Shown here in pieces: positions 35,266-44,177 of a DNA stretch of 58,602 bases. The position numbers were made by a program, and so were the translations under genes. The number at the start of each line of letters is the position of its first letter. Position 1 is the first letter of the stretch. The notes beneath the pieces are model-generated. The model was given only the letters and a program-made list of their open reading frames with translations. It was not told the DNA's origin and did not search any database. The DNA comes from Chthonomonas sp. UBA2387 (GTDB taxonomy: Bacteria > Armatimonadota > Fimbriimonadia > Fimbriimonadales > Fimbriimonadaceae), in the NCBI GenBank assembly GCA_002343445.1, contig DDSP01000017.1, positions 1 to 58,602 of the forward strand, given 5' to 3'.

Positions 35266-37599
35266 GTGGCCACGGCCCCCCGCCCGACCCGGATGGACAA
35301 CCTCCGGACGTTGCGCTACGCGAATCTCGACGGCGCGTTTGCGACGGCGTTCGCGACCGTGGTGGGCGGTTCGTTCATCGTCGGCTTCATCAAGATGCTC
35401 GGGGGGAGCGATCTGTGGATCGGCCTGGTGACGGCCGTCCCAAGCCTGCTCGGCATCTTTCAGATTCCCGGCGGCATTCTCGGCCGCAGTTGGCCCAACT
35501 ACAAAGGTTGGGTGCTGCCCGGCGGGTTGCTGTGGCGCGTGTTCTACATCCCGCTGGCTTTCCTGCCCGTGATGATGGGCCCGGCGGACCTGAAGCTGGC
35601 GCTCATGGTGGTCTGCGTCGGCGTGGCCAGCTTGGCCGTGCTGCTGGTCAACCCCGTGTACAACGATTGGTTGGCCGAGATGGTCCCGGCCAGTTCTCGC
35701 GGGTGGTTCTTCAGCAGAAGAACGGCCATCGCGACGTCCGTCGGCGCGGCAGCGGGCATGCTGGGTGGTCTGGCCCTCGACTACTTCCGGCGGCTGGACG
35801 AAGAGCCTCTCGGGTTCGCCCTCATCTTCGGGTTCGGCTCGCTGTGTGCTGCGATCAGCTTCTTCTTCTTCCTGAAGATGAAGGACCTGCCCAGGGAAAA
35901 CCCCGTCAAGCAGAACCTGTGGGACGGGGTGCGCGCCATCCGTTCGCCGTTCAGCGATGCGCCGTTCCGTCGGGTGTTGGTGTTCCTGGTGCTGTTTATC
36001 GCGGGCCAAGCGTTCGCGGGCAACCTGTTCAGCGCGTTTGCACTTGAAACGCTCAAGCTGCCGTTCGCGACGATCCAGTTGCTCGGCGTGGCCCATGCCC
36101 TCGCGATGACGCTCACCGTGGGCATCTGGGGCTTTCTGGCCGACAAGTACGGCAACCGGCCCCTGCTCGGCATCTTGGGAAGCGGCCTTGTGCTGACGCC
36201 CGTGATGTGGCTGTTCTGCCACCCGGGCAAGGACCAAGCCAACACGATCATCCTGATGGCGGGCCACCTGTTCACCGGGTTCATCTGGGGCGGTATCGCC
36301 ACCACACAGTTCAACCTGTTGCTGGCGACGGCGAAGCCCGAAGACCGGGCCAACTACCTCGGTGCAGGGATGGCCACGCAGGCGCTGGTCGGCGGCGTGG
36401 CACCTCTGCTGGGCGCGGCGCTGATGGCCGGGCTCCGCACGAATGTCGAGGCCGAGGTGGCTTACAAGATCGTCTTCGGTACGGCGATGGGTTTGCGCTT
36501 CGTGAGCCTGTTCGCTTTGGCGGGCGTCCAAGAGTCGGGCTCGCGTTCGTTCCGCGAGACGTTGAGCCACCTTTCGCGGGTCTCGCCCAAGGGCGCGCAA
36601 GCGTTCAAGCGCTATTCGCAGAGTGGCGACGAACGCGCCCGCGAGACCGCCATCCGCGAAGTGGCCAAGGAGAACTACGCCCTTGCCGGAAGCGAAGTGG
36701 TCAAAGCACTGCACGACCCTTCGCCCCGCGTGCGGCGGCAGGCTGCCGTGGCGTTGGGCAAGTTGGGCGATCCGCGCAGCATCCAAGAACTCATCCACAT
36801 GCTGGAGAACCACCCCGACTTGGTCGAGGAGGAGACCATCGAGGCGTTGGGCGAACTCGGCGGGCCGCAGGCCGTCGAGGTCCTGATGAAGTTCTTGGAG
36901 AGTCCGCGTTCGCTGCTGAGGCGCGCTTCGGCCAAAGCCCTGGGCCGCATCGGCGACCCGCGCGCGATCGAGGTGCTCACCAAAGCAGCGGGCGAGCGGG
37001 GCGATCCCGACCTCCGCCGCGCTTCGCTGCAAGCCTTGCGCATTCTCGGGGCAACCTCGGCCACCGACGCCATCTGCGATGCGCTGCTCGACCAACACCC
37101 CAGTGTACGCATCGCGGCCGCCGAGGCGGTCTCGGAACTCGAGTTGTTCGCCGCTGGGCCGTTTTTGCGCCAGTCGCTGGAGCGATACAACGACGAGGCG
37201 GCCAGCGAGGTCGCCTACGCGCTCGGGTGTCTCGGCGATCCCACCGACCTGCCGATCATCCTCACCGAAGCGCAGCAGAGCGTTTCGATGATCACGCGGC
37301 GGCGCTGTCTGCTGGGCGTCGCGCGGATGTTCGTGTGCGAGAGCGAGGTGTATCGCATGTTTCTGGCCGAAGGCTTTGAACGCGACCAAGCCCTGATGGA
37401 GGCGCTGAAGCCTGCGCTCCGAACCCATCCCGAACTCAACGAGGCGCTCGCGGCGTACTCGGGCGGAGACGAGTGTGGTGCGGTGGGCGTCTTGGCGCAA
37501 TCGGGCAAGATCCCGGCGCTGCGCTTCCTCGCCGAGCAGTGCGTGGAGGACGCGTTCATCGTGGCTGCACTGGCGCTTGCGTCGCGGCGTCGCGAGTAG
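35266..37599 (+). CDS. MFS-type permease fused to C-terminal HEAT repeats
   Basis: A 777-residue fusion. Residues about 20-425 are a 12-helix major-facilitator-like permease with inter-helix signature NDWLAEMVPASSRGWFFSRR and a second half ending near VSLFALAGVQE. From about 440 to the end runs an HEAT/PBS-lyase-like array: ARETAIREVAKENYALAGSE, PSPRVRRQAAVALGKLGDPR, SPRSLLRRASAKALGRIGDPR, HPSVRIAAAEAVSELELFA. The array should be cytoplasmic. The transport substrate is unknown. A fusion of this kind is not a domain pair I recall as common. The start is GTG with a leaderless-type promoter; Met10 is an alternative. Confidence 0.85.
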   Translation: MATAPRPTRMDNLRTLRYANLDGAFATAFATVVGGSFIVGFIKMLGGSDLWIGLVTAVPSLLGIFQIPGGILGRSWPNYKGWVLPGGLLWRVFYIPLAFLPVMMGPADLKLALMVVCVGVASLAVLLVNPVYNDWLAEMVPASSRGWFFSRRTAIATSVGAAAGMLGGLALDYFRRLDEEPLGFALIFGFGSLCAAISFFFFLKMKDLPRENPVKQNLWDGVRAIRSPFSDAPFRRVLVFLVLFIAGQAFAGNLFSAFALETLKLPFATIQLLGVAHALAMTLTVGIWGFLADKYGNRPLLGILGSGLVLTPVMWLFCHPGKDQANTIILMAGHLFTGFIWGGIATTQFNLLLATAKPEDRANYLGAGMATQALVGGVAPLLGAALMAGLRTNVEAEVAYKIVFGTAMGLRFVSLFALAGVQESGSRSFRETLSHLSRVSPKGAQAFKRYSQSGDERARETAIREVAKENYALAGSEVVKALHDPSPRVRRQAAVALGKLGDPRSIQELIHMLENHPDLVEEETIEALGELGGPQAVEVLMKFLESPRSLLRRASAKALGRIGDPRAIEVLTKAAGERGDPDLRRASLQALRILGATSATDAICDALLDQHPSVRIAAAEAVSELELFAAGPFLRQSLERYNDEAASEVAYALGCLGDPTDLPIILTEAQQSVSMITRRRCLLGVARMFVCESEVYRMFLAEGFERDQALMEALKPALRTHPELNEALAAYSGGDECGAVGVLAQSGKIPALRFLAEQCVEDAFIVAALALASRRRE

Positions 37600-37667
37600 A
37601 CGGGGAACCGCGCCCGCAACGAGGCAGTCAGACTCCAAAGTCCCGGGTGGCGGGACGAGCAACAACG

Positions 37668-40600
37668 ATGTTCACTCGACCTAGCGTCACGTTGGCTGGG
37701 CTGTGCCTTCTAGCCGTCCTTGCCGGAACCACCGGTTGTTCGCGCCGACCGGCAACCCCCGAAGAGCCCATCGCCAAGGCCTCGCCGAGCGTGTTCGCCG
37801 AGTTCTTCGCTCGCGAACGCGTCACCGAAGACGGTTATCTGCCCGAAGGAGCGTACGAGGCCGCGGCCTTGCATCGGGACGCGATGGCCGGCGCCGAACC
37901 GTTCTTTCGCACGGATCCCAGATTCGCGATGGGCGGGCTTTGGAGCTACGTGGGTCCGCGCCAGTTGGACGACCCGAGCGTTGCCCAAACCGACCCGCAG
38001 CTCTTCCCCTATTCGGGGCGCGTGAACGGGGTCGCCCACGCGCCGAGCAATGCCAACGTCCACTACGTCGCGACCGCCTTTGGAGGCGTATGGCGCACGA
38101 ACGACCGGGGCGCATCCTGGACGCCTCTTTCAGACAACTGGCAGTTCCTGCACGCGAGTTCGGTGGCCGTGCGCCCGAACGACTCGCAGACCGTGCTGGC
38201 GGGCACGGGCGACATGCGCATGCCGTTCGTGTGGCAGGCCAGTGGGAACGCCACGCAGTTTGGGATCGGCATCATGCGGTCCACCAACGGCGGCAACAGC
38301 TGGACCAACGTGGCCCCGCAACTGGCCGGTATGCCGATTTCGGCGATCGTCTACTCCACCACCAATCCCAACATCGTGATCGCCGCACAGGGCAGCAGCG
38401 TGGGCGCCGGGCCTTTGCTGCGCTCCACGGCCAGCGGCGCGCTGGTGGGTGGCGCGTCGAGCTTCGTGGCCTGCGTTCAGCCCAATGGGACTCCCGTGCC
38501 CAACCGCAACTGGCAGACCATCCAGGTCGGGACAAACGCGGGCGGCATCGAGGTGTTCTATGCCGTGGCGACGAACGGGGCGAACCCCGACCTTTGGCAG
38601 TCCACCGACCTGGGAGCGACGTGGACGCAGATCGCCACACCTCCGGCGGCCGCAGGCACCCCGGTGCCCTGGATCGCCACCTCGGCGACCGTGCCCGGTC
38701 GCATCTACCTCTATTACAGCAACGGGAACGGGAACGCCCAGTTCTTCTTCCGGAACGGCAACGGGGCGTGGCAGGCGTTTGGCGGCACGATCTGGGATCA
38801 AGGGCAGAACGCCAATGTGGCGCTCGCGACCAAGATCATCCAGTCGAACTACAACGTCCACATCGGGTGCCTCTCGACGGGTGGCGCGAACCCGCAAGAC
38901 GTTATCTACATCGGGAACGTCGGACTCTACGAATGCGCGGGGCCGGTTGCTGGAAACGGCAACACGTTTCGTCCGCTGCTTGTCAACTCGATCGACAACG
39001 TGACGCGTCGCATCCACGTGGATCAGCACGCGTTCCAACGCGACCCCAACAACCCCACCAGCGCCATGATCGGGAACGATGGCGGGGTCTATCGGATCGC
39101 TTACGCCCCGGCCATCACCAACGTCGCCAACCTGAACAGCAACCTCGGGACGACGATGTTCTATCACGGCGCCGCAGACGCCAACAACTCGGCTCGCCTG
39201 TTGGGTGGCACGCAGGACAACGGTTCGCCGGGTTCGTTCCAGCCGGGTGCGGCGATGAACGACTGGAGCATGATCACGACTGCCGACGGTGGATTCGTGG
39301 CCATCCACCCCGCGAACTCGAACATGCAGATGACGACCCAGCAGGGCGGCACGCCGAGCTTCGTGTTCACCACGGACGGTTGGCAGACGCAAACCAACAT
39401 CGGCCAATGGCAGCTTCCGGGTGGTGGGGGGCCCGCGCCCTATCCCTTCGTCGTTCCCATCGCGTTCCACCCGACGCTTCAAGGCGTCGCCCTGTTTGGC
39501 GGCACCAACCGCATCGACCTGTGGCAGAACGGGGTTGGTTGGACGGGGCAGGTCGCCGGTCAAGCGTTGGCGGCCCCGGTCCGTTCGATCGCCTACGATC
39601 CACTCAACCCGAATCTGGTCTACGTGGGTTGCACCAATGGCGACCTTTGGCGATACAACCTGGCTGCACCTGCAACGGCCAACCGGATCGACAACGTGGG
39701 CCCCACTCCGCTTCCGGGCCGCTCGATCAATTCGATCAGCCCCGACCCCGTCAATGCAGGCCGCGTGCTCGTCACCGTCGGCGGCTTCGCGGGTGCTGGC
39801 CAACCCGGACACGTGTTCGAGCTCCGACCAGTTGCCGGCGGTGGACAACAGTGGGTTCTCTTGGATGGCGCTGGGGCCTTTTCGATTCCCGACATCCCCG
39901 TCAGCGACCTCAAACGCGACCCCGGCGAGCCCAATGTCTGGTACATCGCGACCGACGTGGGCGTGATGATGACGCCCGACGGTGGCGGACGTTGGTACAA
40001 CGCCACGGCGCCGCTAGGACTGCCCAATGTCCACGTGATGGCGCTGAGCATCTCGACACAGCCCGCTCCCCGACTCACGGCCTTCACGTTGGGCCGAGGG
40101 GTCTGGCAGATCGCCCTGGGAACGCCTGCTCTGGAGAGTCTGACGCTCGACCCGGCGACCGTGGTCGGAGGCCAGACGGCGATGGGACGGGTTCGTTTGA
40201 CCTCGCCAGCTACGGTGAACTCGCTGGTCGTGTTGCAGGCCGACCCGGCGGCCAATGTCACGTTGCCCGGATTCGTGTTCGTTCCCAGCGGACAGCAGGA
40301 CGTCGAGTTCGAGGTCGTTGCGTCCCCTGTCGCTGCTCCGACCGACGTCGTCATTCGGGCGAACCGCATTGGTGTGACCATGGACGAGACGCTGCGGATC
40401 GAACCCCACGAGGTGGCTTCCGTGACCGCAAGCCGATCGCCTGTTCGTTCAGGAATGACCACGCGCATCACCGTCAATCTAGACCGTCCGACGCCCGTCG
40501 CCAAGACTGTCTCGCTGTCAAGTTCGCACCCGGCTGCACTGCCCGTACCACCGAACCTGGCCTTCGCTGCGGGCCAGCAATCGGCATGGGTGGATGTGGT

Positions 40601-42263
40601 GGCGGGCGACGTGCTTGCACAGACCGCGGTCACCGTTGGCGCGACGCTCCACTTCGGGTTGTCCCAAGTGGTCGTGGACGTGATCCCGACCACGTTGGAT
40701 GCCATGGAGACGCAGCCGATCGAGGCGCGCGGGGGCGCCAACGTGGTGGGCCGCGTGTACCTCACAAGGCGTGTGAACGCGCCGACCACGGTTCGATTGG
40801 TCTCCAGCAACCCCGCGATCGCCTCGGTTCCCGCCGACATGGTGGTGGCCGCGAATGCTCTGGACGGTTCATTCCCCGTGACGGTGAGCGGTGTGAACGC
40901 CGAGACTCCGGTCGTGATCACAGCCATCTTGTACGGAGCTTCGGTGAACACGGTGTTCACGGCGTTGCCGACGGTGCTTCAGGGCGTCTCGTTCGCGCCC
41001 CAGAACGTGTATGGCGGCGAGACTACGCAGATGACCGTTCAGTTGCAGGGCGTTGCGCCTGCGGGTGGAGCGACGGTCGCGTTGGCGTCGAACAGTGCGG
41101 CCGCGCCGGTTCCCAATTCGGTGCTGGTTCCCGCAGGGTCGAATCAAGCGACGGTGCCCATCCAAACCGCTGCGGTTCCAGAAGGCGTCGAGGCCTGGAT
41201 CACGGCCACTTACCGTGGCGTCGAACGATCCGAACGGTTCTGGATCCACCCGCAGGAGTTGGAAACCTTCTTCCTGCAGCCGGCCTCGGTGACCGGCGGG
41301 CAGACCACGACGGGCCGCATCGAGCTTTCCGGTCCCGCTCCTGCGGGCGGCATCGAGGTTGCCTTGACGTCGAGCGACCAGGTGATTCAAGCCCCGGCGA
41401 CCGTGGTGGTTCCCGCCGGGGAAAGCGCTCACGAGTTCGAGATTCCGACGCTGCCGACCCTTCAGTCGTTTGGCGGATGGGTACAGGCCAGGCTCCGGAA
41501 CCGAACGCGAACCGGCAACCTGACCGTGATCGGGCTCCAATCGGCCGCGCTCGAAGTGATTCCGGACCAGATCGTGGCGGGCAGCCAGGGCACGGCGCGC
41601 ATCACCATCGCTCCTGCGGCTCCGGTGGGCGGCATTACGTTCGAGGTGCGTTCGTCTTCTTCGATGGCATCCGTTCCTGCACGCGTCACCGTTCCGGCAG
41701 GTGCAAACCAAGTCGAGTTCGTTGTCTCGGCGACGACCCAGCCGACCACGTCTGTGGAGGTCTCGGTGACCACCAAGGTGGGCAACCTCGAGGTCGGGGA
41801 CACGTTCTTGCTCGTGCCTCGTGTGGCTCAGGTGCGATTCATCTTCAGCGACTTGGTGTCGGGCTCCTTGCCGAGCAAGATTGCCGTTCAAACGAGGAGG
41901 ATGGATGGCGTGGTTCTGGGCAACCTCGAGTTGACACTCGACGGCTCTGGCCGAGGGTCCTTCTCGGTGCCGATGCTGGCCGACTTCGTGTTGTCTGCGG
42001 TGAGCCCTCGATTCCTCCGGAAGAACACGACGATCAACGGCGCCGCACCTCCGGATCTGCTGAGCATCCAACTCACGAACGGCGACGTCAATGGCGACAA
42101 CACGGTGAACGTGGCCGACTTTCTGGCTCTGCGGGCGGCTTTCGGCTCGACGTCCTCCAGCACGTTCTGGAACCCGAACGCCGACCTTGACGGCAACGGC
42201 TCGGTCGGGACGAACGACTTCCTGATCCTGCGGCGCAACTTCGGCCGGACGGGCGACTCGTAA
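37668..42263 (+). CDS. Giant surface lipoprotein: BNR/sialidase-like propeller, 94-residue repeats, dockerin-like end
   Basis: A 1531-residue protein. The N-terminus is a lipoprotein-like signal (LAGLCLLAVLAGTTGC; lipobox slightly atypical). Residues about 90-820 have repeated BNR-type units (for example RTNDRGASWTPLSDNW, RSTNGGNSWTNVAP, QSTDLGATWTQIA) as in sortilin/sialidase-like propellers. Six Ig-like units of about 94 residues start near 823, 917, 1010, 1105, 1198 and 1293, each with a VxGGQTTxGRIxLSxPAP-type opening. The end (1472-1531) is a dockerin-like pair of calcium loops: GDVNGDNTVNVADF and DLDGNGSVGTNDF. It is probably an exposed binding or adhesive protein. No cohesin is visible. 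Confidence 0.85.
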   Translation: MFTRPSVTLAGLCLLAVLAGTTGCSRRPATPEEPIAKASPSVFAEFFARERVTEDGYLPEGAYEAAALHRDAMAGAEPFFRTDPRFAMGGLWSYVGPRQLDDPSVAQTDPQLFPYSGRVNGVAHAPSNANVHYVATAFGGVWRTNDRGASWTPLSDNWQFLHASSVAVRPNDSQTVLAGTGDMRMPFVWQASGNATQFGIGIMRSTNGGNSWTNVAPQLAGMPISAIVYSTTNPNIVIAAQGSSVGAGPLLRSTASGALVGGASSFVACVQPNGTPVPNRNWQTIQVGTNAGGIEVFYAVATNGANPDLWQSTDLGATWTQIATPPAAAGTPVPWIATSATVPGRIYLYYSNGNGNAQFFFRNGNGAWQAFGGTIWDQGQNANVALATKIIQSNYNVHIGCLSTGGANPQDVIYIGNVGLYECAGPVAGNGNTFRPLLVNSIDNVTRRIHVDQHAFQRDPNNPTSAMIGNDGGVYRIAYAPAITNVANLNSNLGTTMFYHGAADANNSARLLGGTQDNGSPGSFQPGAAMNDWSMITTADGGFVAIHPANSNMQMTTQQGGTPSFVFTTDGWQTQTNIGQWQLPGGGGPAPYPFVVPIAFHPTLQGVALFGGTNRIDLWQNGVGWTGQVAGQALAAPVRSIAYDPLNPNLVYVGCTNGDLWRYNLAAPATANRIDNVGPTPLPGRSINSISPDPVNAGRVLVTVGGFAGAGQPGHVFELRPVAGGGQQWVLLDGAGAFSIPDIPVSDLKRDPGEPNVWYIATDVGVMMTPDGGGRWYNATAPLGLPNVHVMALSISTQPAPRLTAFTLGRGVWQIALGTPALESLTLDPATVVGGQTAMGRVRLTSPATVNSLVVLQADPAANVTLPGFVFVPSGQQDVEFEVVASPVAAPTDVVIRANRIGVTMDETLRIEPHEVASVTASRSPVRSGMTTRITVNLDRPTPVAKTVSLSSSHPAALPVPPNLAFAAGQQSAWVDVVAGDVLAQTAVTVGATLHFGLSQVVVDVIPTTLDAMETQPIEARGGANVVGRVYLTRRVNAPTTVRLVSSNPAIASVPADMVVAANALDGSFPVTVSGVNAETPVVITAILYGASVNTVFTALPTVLQGVSFAPQNVYGGETTQMTVQLQGVAPAGGATVALASNSAAAPVPNSVLVPAGSNQATVPIQTAAVPEGVEAWITATYRGVERSERFWIHPQELETFFLQPASVTGGQTTTGRIELSGPAPAGGIEVALTSSDQVIQAPATVVVPAGESAHEFEIPTLPTLQSFGGWVQARLRNRTRTGNLTVIGLQSAALEVIPDQIVAGSQGTARITIAPAAPVGGITFEVRSSSSMASVPARVTVPAGANQVEFVVSATTQPTTSVEVSVTTKVGNLEVGDTFLLVPRVAQVRFIFSDLVSGSLPSKIAVQTRRMDGVVLGNLELTLDGSGRGSFSVPMLADFVLSAVSPRFLRKNTTINGAAPPDLLSIQLTNGDVNGDNTVNVADFLALRAAFGSTSSSTFWNPNADLDGNGSVGTNDFLILRRNFGRTGDS

Positions 42264-42267
42264 GGGC

Positions 42268-42954
42268 TCAGGAGCCGTCCGCGATGGGAATCCGCTCGAT
42301 CGCGAGCTTGACGTTCACCGGATTGGGCGAGCCCCAGAACGGCACGCCGATCCAGTCGAGGTCGGCCTTGACGATCCAGCCGTCCTTGGTCGAGATCCAG
42401 TAGGTGCCCTCGGCGCGGGCGGCCTTCTCGGAGCGGATCTCTTGAACCGCAGCCTTGATCTTGAGGGCCTCGACGCCTCCGACGGTTTCGAGGGCTTCGA
42501 CGGTGTAGTCGGCCCGATAGGGCGGGGCGGCTTGGCGGACGTTGCCCGGCCCTTCGCGCCGCCACGTGTCGCCCACGGCCACCGCCTTGCCGGGATAGTA
42601 GAAGGCGTCGAGCGTGGCCAATCGGTAGCGATCGGGGTCGCTGGTCACGCCCACGATCTCCAAAACGGCCCCAGAGGTGCTCCGCTTGATCAACGTGGGC
42701 TCGGCGGCCTCGCTGGTGAACGTGTCGTCGCCGACTTTGAGTTCTCCGGCCGTCGTCGTGACGCGCACGGTGTAGGTCCCGTTGGGTTCGACGGCGTCGA
42801 TGGTCTCCAGCATGCGCCCGGAGTACGCGATCGCAAGTCCTGCGTGGATCGTGGTCTTGATCGTGTACGCCTGTTTTGCGCCGGGGCTGACTTGACGCGC
42901 GATCTCGTAGGTCTGCTGCGGCAGGATCAGGCCGAGTGCGATGAGGGTGAGCAT
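42268..42954 (-). CDS. Exported hypothetical protein
   Basis: A 228-residue protein with a signal peptide (MLTLIALGLILPQQ). The mature part is beta-rich; strands such as GTYTVRVTTTAGEL and YTVEALETVGGVEALKIK with VGDTWRREGPG suggest the beta-sandwich of small secreted DUF proteins, but I cannot name the family. It converges with the giant lipoprotein gene with a four-base gap. TAACAT and an AAGGA both precede the ATG, so leaderless or SD-led initiation is possible. Confidence 0.7.
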   Translation of the reverse strand: MLTLIALGLILPQQTYEIARQVSPGAKQAYTIKTTIHAGLAIAYSGRMLETIDAVEPNGTYTVRVTTTAGELKVGDDTFTSEAAEPTLIKRSTSGAVLEIVGVTSDPDRYRLATLDAFYYPGKAVAVGDTWRREGPGNVRQAAPPYRADYTVEALETVGGVEALKIKAAVQEIRSEKAARAEGTYWISTKDGWIVKADLDWIGVPFWGSPNPVNVKLAIERIPIADGS

Positions 42955-42963
42955 GGTTCCTTC

Positions 42964-42969
42964 ATGTTA
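42964..42969 (-). promoter_or_regulatory. -10 element of the 42954 gene
   Basis: TAACAT on the minus strand, nine bases before the ATG at 42954. Confidence 0.4.
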
Positions 42970-43008
42970 CACGCACAAGGCGGCGGAGCGATTCGTTGCC
43001 GCTGGTCC

Positions 43009-43037
43009 TTGGCGATCGCGCGAGGCTGCCGTATCAT
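43009..43037 (+). promoter_or_regulatory. Promoter of the 32-codon leader ORF
   Basis: TTGGCG (43009-43014), a 17-bp spacer and TATCAT (43032-43037). The ATG at 43045 lies seven bases downstream, giving a leaderless message for the small ORF. Confidence 0.65.
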
Positions 43038-43044
43038 TGGGCGC

Positions 43045-43143
43045 ATGAGAACAGCAGTGGATACCTCCAGTGTGAAGCAGTCGGGGCTTCAAACTCACGG
43101 TGGGCACGATCAGGTGACCTATGTGAGCCGAACGGAGCCATGA
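43045..43143 (+). CDS. Leader-peptide-like 32-residue ORF coupled to the next gene
   Basis: A 32-residue ORF (MRTAVDTSSVKQ...VSRTEP). It begins seven bases after a good -10 and ends with TGA that overlaps the ATG of the next gene (ATGA). It has no domain and no runs of one amino acid. The layout suggests a translated leader whose termination feeds initiation of the 43140 gene, which has only a GGAG two to three bases before its own ATG. Expression is an inference from layout. Confidence 0.5.
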   Translation: MRTAVDTSSVKQSGLQTHGGHDQVTYVSRTEP

Positions 43144-43919
43144 AAGTCCTGTCGACTTTTCAGGACTACTACGACAAGGCCGTGCCCCTGATGATCGACG
43201 ATCAGAGGGTCTTTCGTCGGGAACAGACCCTCCACCGAATCGATCCTCGATTCTGGGTCGGTCCGCGGGTCCAACACCGCGCATTCACCGGGTCGTTCTT
43301 CCGCGAGGATCCTGCTATCTGGCGAGGCGTCCTTGGCTTTTGTGGTGGCTGGTACCCGGTCCTTCTCAAGGGATTCCACACGAAAGACCTCGAGGGCCAC
43401 CTGCTCGCCAGACACGACTCACCCGTCACGCCCCTTTCGATCGACGAAGCGGTTGAGGCAGACGTCGTGTGGGAGTTCGAGGGCAACTACAACTTTCGGG
43501 GCCTCTCGCAGCCCCAACGAGTGAACTACCTTCGCAGGTTCGAGCAGCGGTGCCGGGCCGATCTCGCGGCGTTTCTCGAGGAAGCGGAGGCGCTGCCCAA
43601 GTCCAACGACCTCTTTCAGCAACTGGGCGTTCCGAGTCTCTTCTTTCTTTTCAACGGTCATTACCACGTCTTGACGAACCCTTGTCTCCGCGATTTTGGG
43701 TTCACGAAGCACTTCGGGGCCGCCCAGGCCTTTCAGGAGATCGCGATGTACTTGTCGAACGAACTTGCGCCACCGGACCTCTCACCGGTCACGACGGGTG
43801 GCGACGAACTGGTCGCCCGATCCAAAGGGTTCGATGAGCAGAGCTTTCGGCGAGGCAATCCCGGCGGCAAGGAAGAGCGGCGCCGGCAGAACCGGATGCG
43901 GAAGCGCGGAGCGTGCTGA
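43140..43919 (+). CDS. Conserved hypothetical protein of a type also seen in phages
   Basis: A 259-residue soluble protein beginning MKVLSTFQDYYDKAV. The opening FxDYYD, the mid-segment VLGFCGGWYPVLL and the end segment SKGFDEQSFRR recall a conserved hypothetical family that I associate with tailed-phage and bacterial genomes; the function is unknown. Strongly charged, no signal peptide or membrane helix. The tail RRRQNRMRKRG is very basic. Translation probably couples to the preceding 32-codon ORF. The 258-bp gap that follows is devoid of genes. Confidence 0.75.
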   Translation: MKVLSTFQDYYDKAVPLMIDDQRVFRREQTLHRIDPRFWVGPRVQHRAFTGSFFREDPAIWRGVLGFCGGWYPVLLKGFHTKDLEGHLLARHDSPVTPLSIDEAVEADVVWEFEGNYNFRGLSQPQRVNYLRRFEQRCRADLAAFLEEAEALPKSNDLFQQLGVPSLFFLFNGHYHVLTNPCLRDFGFTKHFGAAQAFQEIAMYLSNELAPPDLSPVTTGGDELVARSKGFDEQSFRRGNPGGKEERRRQNRMRKRGAC

Positions 43920-44177
43920 GCGTGAGGTCGCTTCTTTGCGTGAGCGAGCAAACGGTCCGTGACGGACTGGGCCACGGCACTGCACGGGCGTTCGTTCAGG
44001 CCAGTGCCTCCAAATAGGGTGATCCGGGTCCGCCGAGACGGCGGGCTATCTGCGGGTGACCCAATGGCTCTGAGCCCGGTGTGCGCGGCGGGAAGGCTAC
44101 AAGGACCCATGGACCCGACCGAGCGGATCCCTCCAGACGCACATCCGGCTCGGCAAGGCGCGCCCGACCGGACAGCG
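43920..44177. other. 258-bp gap between convergent genes, with hairpin arms
   Basis: No ORF I believe. GAGCCCGGTGTGCG (44072-44085) and CGCACATCCGGCTC (44138-44151) pair in 13 of 14 positions (one G-T wobble, one mismatch) around a 52-base loop. CCGCCG-AGA-CGGCGG lies nearby. I looked for 6S, SRP and tmRNA features and could not match any. Confidence 0.45.

Noticed and set aside
37703..42190. 1495-codon open frame overlapping the giant lipoprotein
   Set aside because: Arises from GC-biased codons in the true frame; composition is Arg/Gly/His-rich with no domains.
43920..44177. tmRNA, 6S or SRP RNA
   Set aside because: No acceptor-like end, tRNA-like arm or SRP GGAAG/AGCA core found on either strand.
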